Part shown: positions 60,579 through 64,000 of the stretch, piece by piece | How the letters are laid out: every line of letters starts with the position of its first letter | How positions within the stretch are numbered: position 1 is the first letter of the stretch | Source: JAGWBD01 sp965197455 | Lineage (GTDB): Bacteria; Chloroflexota; Anaerolineae; Aggregatilineales; Phototrophicaceae | DNA: 64,000 bases | NCBI GenBank assembly: GCA_965197455.1 | Contig: OZ240208.1 | Location: 1,798,001-1,862,000, forward strand | Direction: 5' to 3' | Made by a program: the position numbers and the translations under genes | Notes under the pieces: generated by a model | The model's database searches: none | Seen by the model: only the letters and a program-made list of their open reading frames with translations | What the model was told of the DNA's origin: nothing

Positions 60579-62186
60579 ATGCCCGCCCGCAGCGTCCTGC
60601 TGCTCACGCTCTGCCTGTTGCTGCCGGGCCCCTTCGTCCAGGCCCAGGCTGACGCGCCCTGTGGCGTCGTCGATACCATCGGCTATCCCGTCGACGGGCT
60701 GGCAGCGGGTTACGACGACTTCGGCCGGTACCGGTCGCGCTTCGGTGGCAACCACGTCGGCATTGACCTCGCCTTTGACCGTCGGGGCGAAGCGGTGCGC
60801 GCCGCCATGCGTGGCATCGTCACCTACTCCGATGTGGCAGGCTGGGACAGCGAAAAGGGCGTGGTGATCGTCGCCCACCGCATGCCGGACGACAGCCTGG
60901 TCTATACGCTCTACGGCCACATGGAGCAGTTTGACGAGCTGCGCTTTCCGGCCGTCGGCGATTGCGTCCTGACCGGAACGGTGCTCGGCGGCGTCGGCTG
61001 GCCTTTACGCGGGCGCCCGCATTTGCATTACGAAATCCGCGACTTCCTGCCGGACGAAGGCGGCCCCGGTTATGTCGATGGCGATCCACTGGCCACCGGC
61101 TGGTACCATCCGCTCGCCTTCACGTCCCTGTGGCAATTGCGCCTGGGGCCAGGCCACCTCGCCTCAACGAGCTTCGACACCGTCCCTACCTTGCCAGCCC
61201 TGATGACAGGCACGGGTGGCTACGTCATGGCCAGTGGCGAGCGCATCCTGGCCGTTGCTGCGGGGCAGGACAGCGCGCAGTGGCAGGTGGAGACCGGCAG
61301 CATTGTGCAGGGTCTCGCCTCCCTGCCCGATGGCCGCGTCGTGGCGCATACGCGCGATGGCCAGGCCATGACCCTGGCGCACGGACGCTTTGAGGCCCTG
61401 TGGCAGGCTCCCGGCCCGGACGCCCCCTTTCACATACTGGGAGAGACGCTCGTCTTCGCCCTGCACGGCGGTGCGCTGGATGCCTTCAACGCGGCCGGTG
61501 AGCGCCTTTGGCAGCTGCCACCCTTCCCCGCCACAGCACGTCTGAGCGGCTTCGCGAGCGACGGGAAGTTGCTGGCGATCGGGCTGCGCGATGCGGAAGA
61601 CGGAATCTTCTGGCGCCTGATCGATGAAGAGGGCACGGTCCGTTACCAGGCGCGTCTGGCGCGGCAGTCGCTGCTGACGCCCGCGAACGACGGCAGTTGG
61701 CTCGGCCTCGACGGCCAGCATATCATCCGCATCATGGAAGGGCAGCGTCAGGAACTGGCGACGCTTGACAGACGTCCCGGCAGCGCTGCCGCCATCACCA
61801 TGGACCTGGCAGGCAACAGTTACCTGTACCTCGGCGGCAGCGCGAACAGTCTGCTTTCACTGGACGCCCGGGGGGAGCTGCGCTGGCGCGTCGACTGGCC
61901 CGGCGCACGTTCGGCCCTGCCACCCCTGCTGGACACGGGCAGTGGCTGTCTGCTTTACGCGCTGGATGCGCAGGGCGGCCTCAGCCTGATTGACAGCAAT
62001 GCTGGCACCCTGCTGCAGCGCATCGAACTCTACGCCGGCGGAGACCGCAACAGTAACCCGCGCGCGCGTCTGCTCCAGGTGGACGTTGACGAACGTATCC
62101 ATGTCAGCAGCGGCTTCCTCGCGCTGGTCACACTGGACGGCTGGGTGCTCGGCGGCGACGCGATGCAGGGCTGCCTGCTGGGCTAG
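60579..62186 (+). CDS. Secreted M23 peptidase fused to a PQQ-like beta-propeller
   Basis: 535 residues. Signal peptide (to about residue 23), an LytM/M23 domain with zinc ligands in HVGIDLA (HxxxD) and HLHYEIR (HxH), plus YTLYGHME, then about 330 residues of propeller repeats (e.g. SLPDGRVVAHTRDGQAMTL). It probably cleaves peptidoglycan cross-bridges. Fusion of M23 to a propeller is uncommon. Confidence 0.85.
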   Translation: MPARSVLLLTLCLLLPGPFVQAQADAPCGVVDTIGYPVDGLAAGYDDFGRYRSRFGGNHVGIDLAFDRRGEAVRAAMRGIVTYSDVAGWDSEKGVVIVAHRMPDDSLVYTLYGHMEQFDELRFPAVGDCVLTGTVLGGVGWPLRGRPHLHYEIRDFLPDEGGPGYVDGDPLATGWYHPLAFTSLWQLRLGPGHLASTSFDTVPTLPALMTGTGGYVMASGERILAVAAGQDSAQWQVETGSIVQGLASLPDGRVVAHTRDGQAMTLAHGRFEALWQAPGPDAPFHILGETLVFALHGGALDAFNAAGERLWQLPPFPATARLSGFASDGKLLAIGLRDAEDGIFWRLIDEEGTVRYQARLARQSLLTPANDGSWLGLDGQHIIRIMEGQRQELATLDRRPGSAAAITMDLAGNSYLYLGGSANSLLSLDARGELRWRVDWPGARSALPPLLDTGSGCLLYALDAQGGLSLIDSNAGTLLQRIELYAGGDRNSNPRARLLQVDVDERIHVSSGFLALVTLDGWVLGGDAMQGCLLG

Positions 62187-62250
62187 TTCGTGCCAGACTT
62201 AAATAGCCTGAACCAGGTTACGATTTGGGCAGACAAATGGAATTGGGCAC

Positions 62251-62826
62251 ATGATTCCGCCCGCGCTCGAACAAATCCGAATGACAGCAGAAGAATTCGA
62301 CGTGTTTGTTGAACGTTTTCCCGGCGACGGAATTTACGAGCTCGTCGACGGTAAATTTACAGAAAAGTTCCCAGGTCACCCATGGGCAACAGAATTAGCC
62401 GGATACTTGTACGCCAGTATCTGGTTGCATCTGCGCCAGTCAGGTTCAGGTGGAAATGTCTCGTCATCTTATCGTGGATATCTGATGAATGGAGATCGTC
62501 TCCTTCCTGCGGTCGTCTACCACGCACCGGACAAACATTTTGACTTCTATGCTGACCCGCCCGACCCGCCCGACCTCGCCGTCGAGGTCGTTTCAGACGA
62601 GAGTGAGCGCAGCGAGCTGGACGGGCTGGCGAAGAAGCTGTGCCACTATCGCGCGGCCGGCGTCACCGTCTGGGTCGTGCTGCCCAGGGCGCAGCGCGTA
62701 GAAGTGCATGCACCTGATAATGACCCGGCGCAGGGCCCCCTCACACTGGGCCCCGACGACACGCTCACCTGCCCGGCGCTGCTGCCCGATTTCCGCCTGC
62801 CCCTGCACGAACTGTTCAGCGAGTAA
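62251..62826 (+). CDS. Uma2-family (DUF820) putative restriction-type endonuclease
   Basis: 191 residues. PDLAVEVVSDESERSELDGL and KKLCHYRAAGVTVWVVLP match the Uma2 PD-(D/E)xK core. Where most members have PDV before this, the sequence reads LLPAVVYHA, so one acidic active-site residue may be missing. The first 100 residues are AT-richer. Often found as multi-copy families in cyanobacteria and Chloroflexota. It converges with the oligopeptide ABC gene. Confidence 0.8.
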   Translation: MIPPALEQIRMTAEEFDVFVERFPGDGIYELVDGKFTEKFPGHPWATELAGYLYASIWLHLRQSGSGGNVSSSYRGYLMNGDRLLPAVVYHAPDKHFDFYADPPDPPDLAVEVVSDESERSELDGLAKKLCHYRAAGVTVWVVLPRAQRVEVHAPDNDPAQGPLTLGPDDTLTCPALLPDFRLPLHELFSE

Positions 62827-62834
62827 CAGCCGCG

Positions 62835-63857
62835 TCAGTCAAACACGCCCGCCAGTGTGAGCTCTTCCGCCAGATGACAACTCACCTGGCGCCCGTCCCC
62901 CAGCGTACGCAACTGTGGGCGCTCTTCGCGGCAGATGTCGCGGGCATGGGGACAGCGGGGATGGAACACACAGCCGGTCGGCAGCGTCAGCAGATCCGGG
63001 GGTTCGCCGGCGGTCACGTCCTGCAAGCGCGCGCCCTGGCGACGCGTAACCCGCGGCACCGCCTTGAGCAGCATCTCGGTGTAGGGGTGCAGCGGCTGCT
63101 GCAACAGCTCGTCGCGCAGGCCGGTTTCGACGACCTTGCCAGCATACATGACCAGGATGCGGTCGCTCATGTAGCGGATGACGCTCATGCTGTGCGAGAT
63201 GAACAGATAGGACAGACCGAACTCCTGCTGCAGGTCCTTGAGCAGATTGAGCGTTTGCGCCTGAATCGAGACATCCAGCGCCGAAACCGGCTCGTCGGCG
63301 ACGACCAGCTGAGGATTAATCACGAGGGCCCGCGCAATGGAGATTCGTTGGCGCTGCCCGCCGCTGAAGCTGTGCGGGAAGCGCTGTAAATGACCGACAT
63401 CCAGGCCCACCCGCTGCAGGATGGCTGCCACGCGCTCCTCAAGTTCGCGGCCGCTGGCAAGCTTGTTGACGCGCAAGGGTTCGCCCACACTGCGCAGCAC
63501 GCTCATGCGCGGGTTCAGGGACGAAAACGGGTCCTGAAAGATCACCTGCACAATCTTGCGAAATTCGCTGTTGTCTTCCCGGTCAATGTGGCCAGGACGA
63601 AATTCACGGTCGCCGCTGCGCACCACGATTTCGCCGCCGTCGGGTTCGTAAAGCCAGGAGACGCAGCGGCCGAGGGTCGTCTTGCCGCAGCCGCTCTCGC
63701 CAATGACGCCCAGCGTTTCGCCCTTTCTCATCACGAAGCTGACGTCGTCGACCGCCCGGATATAGCCGATGGTGCGGCGCAGAAAGCCCTTGCTGCGCAG
63801 GGGGAAGTATTTTTTGAGCCCGCGCACCTCGAGGATGTTCTCCGGCTGTGCTGCCAT
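62835..63857 (-). CDS. oppF: Oligopeptide/dipeptide ABC transporter ATP-binding protein (OppF-type)
   Basis: 340 residues. Walker A GESGCGKTT, signature SGGQRQR, Walker B LVVADEPVSALDV, and the C-terminal oligopeptide block with CVFHPRCPHARDIC, which identifies the Opp/Dpp group. It powers peptide uptake with a second ATPase. The ATG at 63857 is preferred because AGGAG lies six bases upstream; a GTG at 63878 overlaps the previous gene. Confidence 0.92.
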   Translation of the reverse strand: MAAQPENILEVRGLKKYFPLRSKGFLRRTIGYIRAVDDVSFVMRKGETLGVIGESGCGKTTLGRCVSWLYEPDGGEIVVRSGDREFRPGHIDREDNSEFRKIVQVIFQDPFSSLNPRMSVLRSVGEPLRVNKLASGRELEERVAAILQRVGLDVGHLQRFPHSFSGGQRQRISIARALVINPQLVVADEPVSALDVSIQAQTLNLLKDLQQEFGLSYLFISHSMSVIRYMSDRILVMYAGKVVETGLRDELLQQPLHPYTEMLLKAVPRVTRRQGARLQDVTAGEPPDLLTLPTGCVFHPRCPHARDICREERPQLRTLGDGRQVSCHLAEELTLAGVFD

Positions 63858-63874
63858 CAACGTCTCCTGTTGAC

Positions 63875-64000
63875 TCACGACCCGCCCGCCTCTTCCTCAT
63901 ACAGTACGCAGCGCACCTCGTGTCCGGGCTCAACCTCGATCAGCGGCGGCAGCGCCTGATCGCAAACGCCGGCAATGCGCAGGCCACAACGCGAGAAAAA
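63875..64000 (-). CDS. oppD: Oligopeptide ABC transporter ATP-binding protein (OppD-type), C-terminal end (partial)
   Basis: Last 41 residues, continuing past the right edge: SRCGLRIAGVCDQALPPLIE then VEPGHEVRCVLYEEE, the zinc-like C-terminal block (RCPxAxxxCxxxxPxLxxxxxGHxVxC) of OppD/DppD. It ends ahead of oppF, sharing the GTGA overlap if the upstream GTG is used. Confidence 0.8.
   Translation of the reverse strand, partial: FFSRCGLRIAGVCDQALPPLIEVEPGHEVRCVLYEEEAGGS

Noticed and set aside
1..64000. tRNA, rRNA or other structural RNA genes
   Set aside because: No T-loop-like GGTTCGAATCC-type box or rRNA sequence was recognised by eye; a covariance search would be needed to exclude small RNAs.

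Overview
This 64 kb window is a GC-rich, gene-dense bacterial chromosome segment, mostly housekeeping, with a few AT-richer insertions. The gene content fits a Chloroflexota bacterium, perhaps near Anaerolineae/Caldilineales: a bacterial Elp3, split NAD synthetase/glutaminase genes, a ClpC chaperone, NHL-propeller thioredoxins, YfhO and Lgt-like membrane proteins, and HrcA/CIRCE control of groESL. That assignment is an inference from gene content. No rRNA, tRNA, CRISPR array, transposase or phage gene was recognised. Several genes use GTG or TTG starts, and many adjacent genes overlap by 1-4 nt, so translational coupling is common.

Layout. 1-4.9 kb: the N-terminal part of a sulfatase, a decayed sugar-binding-protein fragment, then a minus-strand operon pdhA-pdhB-pdhC-dapA-like behind a good promoter, divergent from an FAD amine oxidase. 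6.3-11 kb: secreted NHL-propeller thioredoxin, glutamine cyclotransferase, MurJ. 11-16 kb: a tRNA-modification neighbourhood with Elp3, a Trm9-like methyltransferase and TrmB, together with two membrane proteins that share a repeated module. 16-21 kb: SDR and FucU (sugar catabolism), YfhO coupled to an enolase-superfamily enzyme. 21-28 kb: dnaN and metG from overlapping divergent promoters, a nucleotidyltransferase-like protein, queF, groES-groEL. 28-34 kb: NAD synthetase and its glutaminase-like partner, separated by an F420-type oxidoreductase, a lipase and an AT-rich gene with PD-(D/E)xK nuclease motifs. 34-36 kb: amidohydrolase-like protein lacking canonical metal ligands, coupled to an Lgt-like protein. 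36.5-42.6 kb: SPFH/band-7 protein, two DnaJ-type co-chaperones (one with duplicated substrate-binding domains), an HtrA-like lipoprotein protease, GNAT, Nfu_N-like and MOSC proteins. 42.7-47.3 kb: an atypical protein kinase divergent from a PBP1-like protein that has lost its transpeptidase motifs. 47-54.5 kb: sugar isomerase, YegD-type Hsp70, a small membrane cassette with a frameshift, a VOC protein, ClpC. 54.7-64 kb: a ribosomal S1-type protein with a long acidic repeat N-terminus, DUF488, OsmC, gluconokinase-like kinase, alcohol dehydrogenase, M23-propeller fusion, Uma2-like protein, and an oligopeptide ABC transporter cut by the right edge.

Biological themes: central carbon entry through pyruvate dehydrogenase, tRNA wobble modification, and protein quality control (GroESL, DnaJ, HtrA, ClpC, Hsp70-like). 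The strongest leads for something new are the degenerate PBP with its divergent kinase, the AT-rich PD-(D/E)xK gene, the double-CTD J-protein beside an SPFH protein and an HtrA, and the Elp3/Trm9-like pair. All coordinates, motifs and promoter spacings were read by eye. No database search or structure prediction was done.
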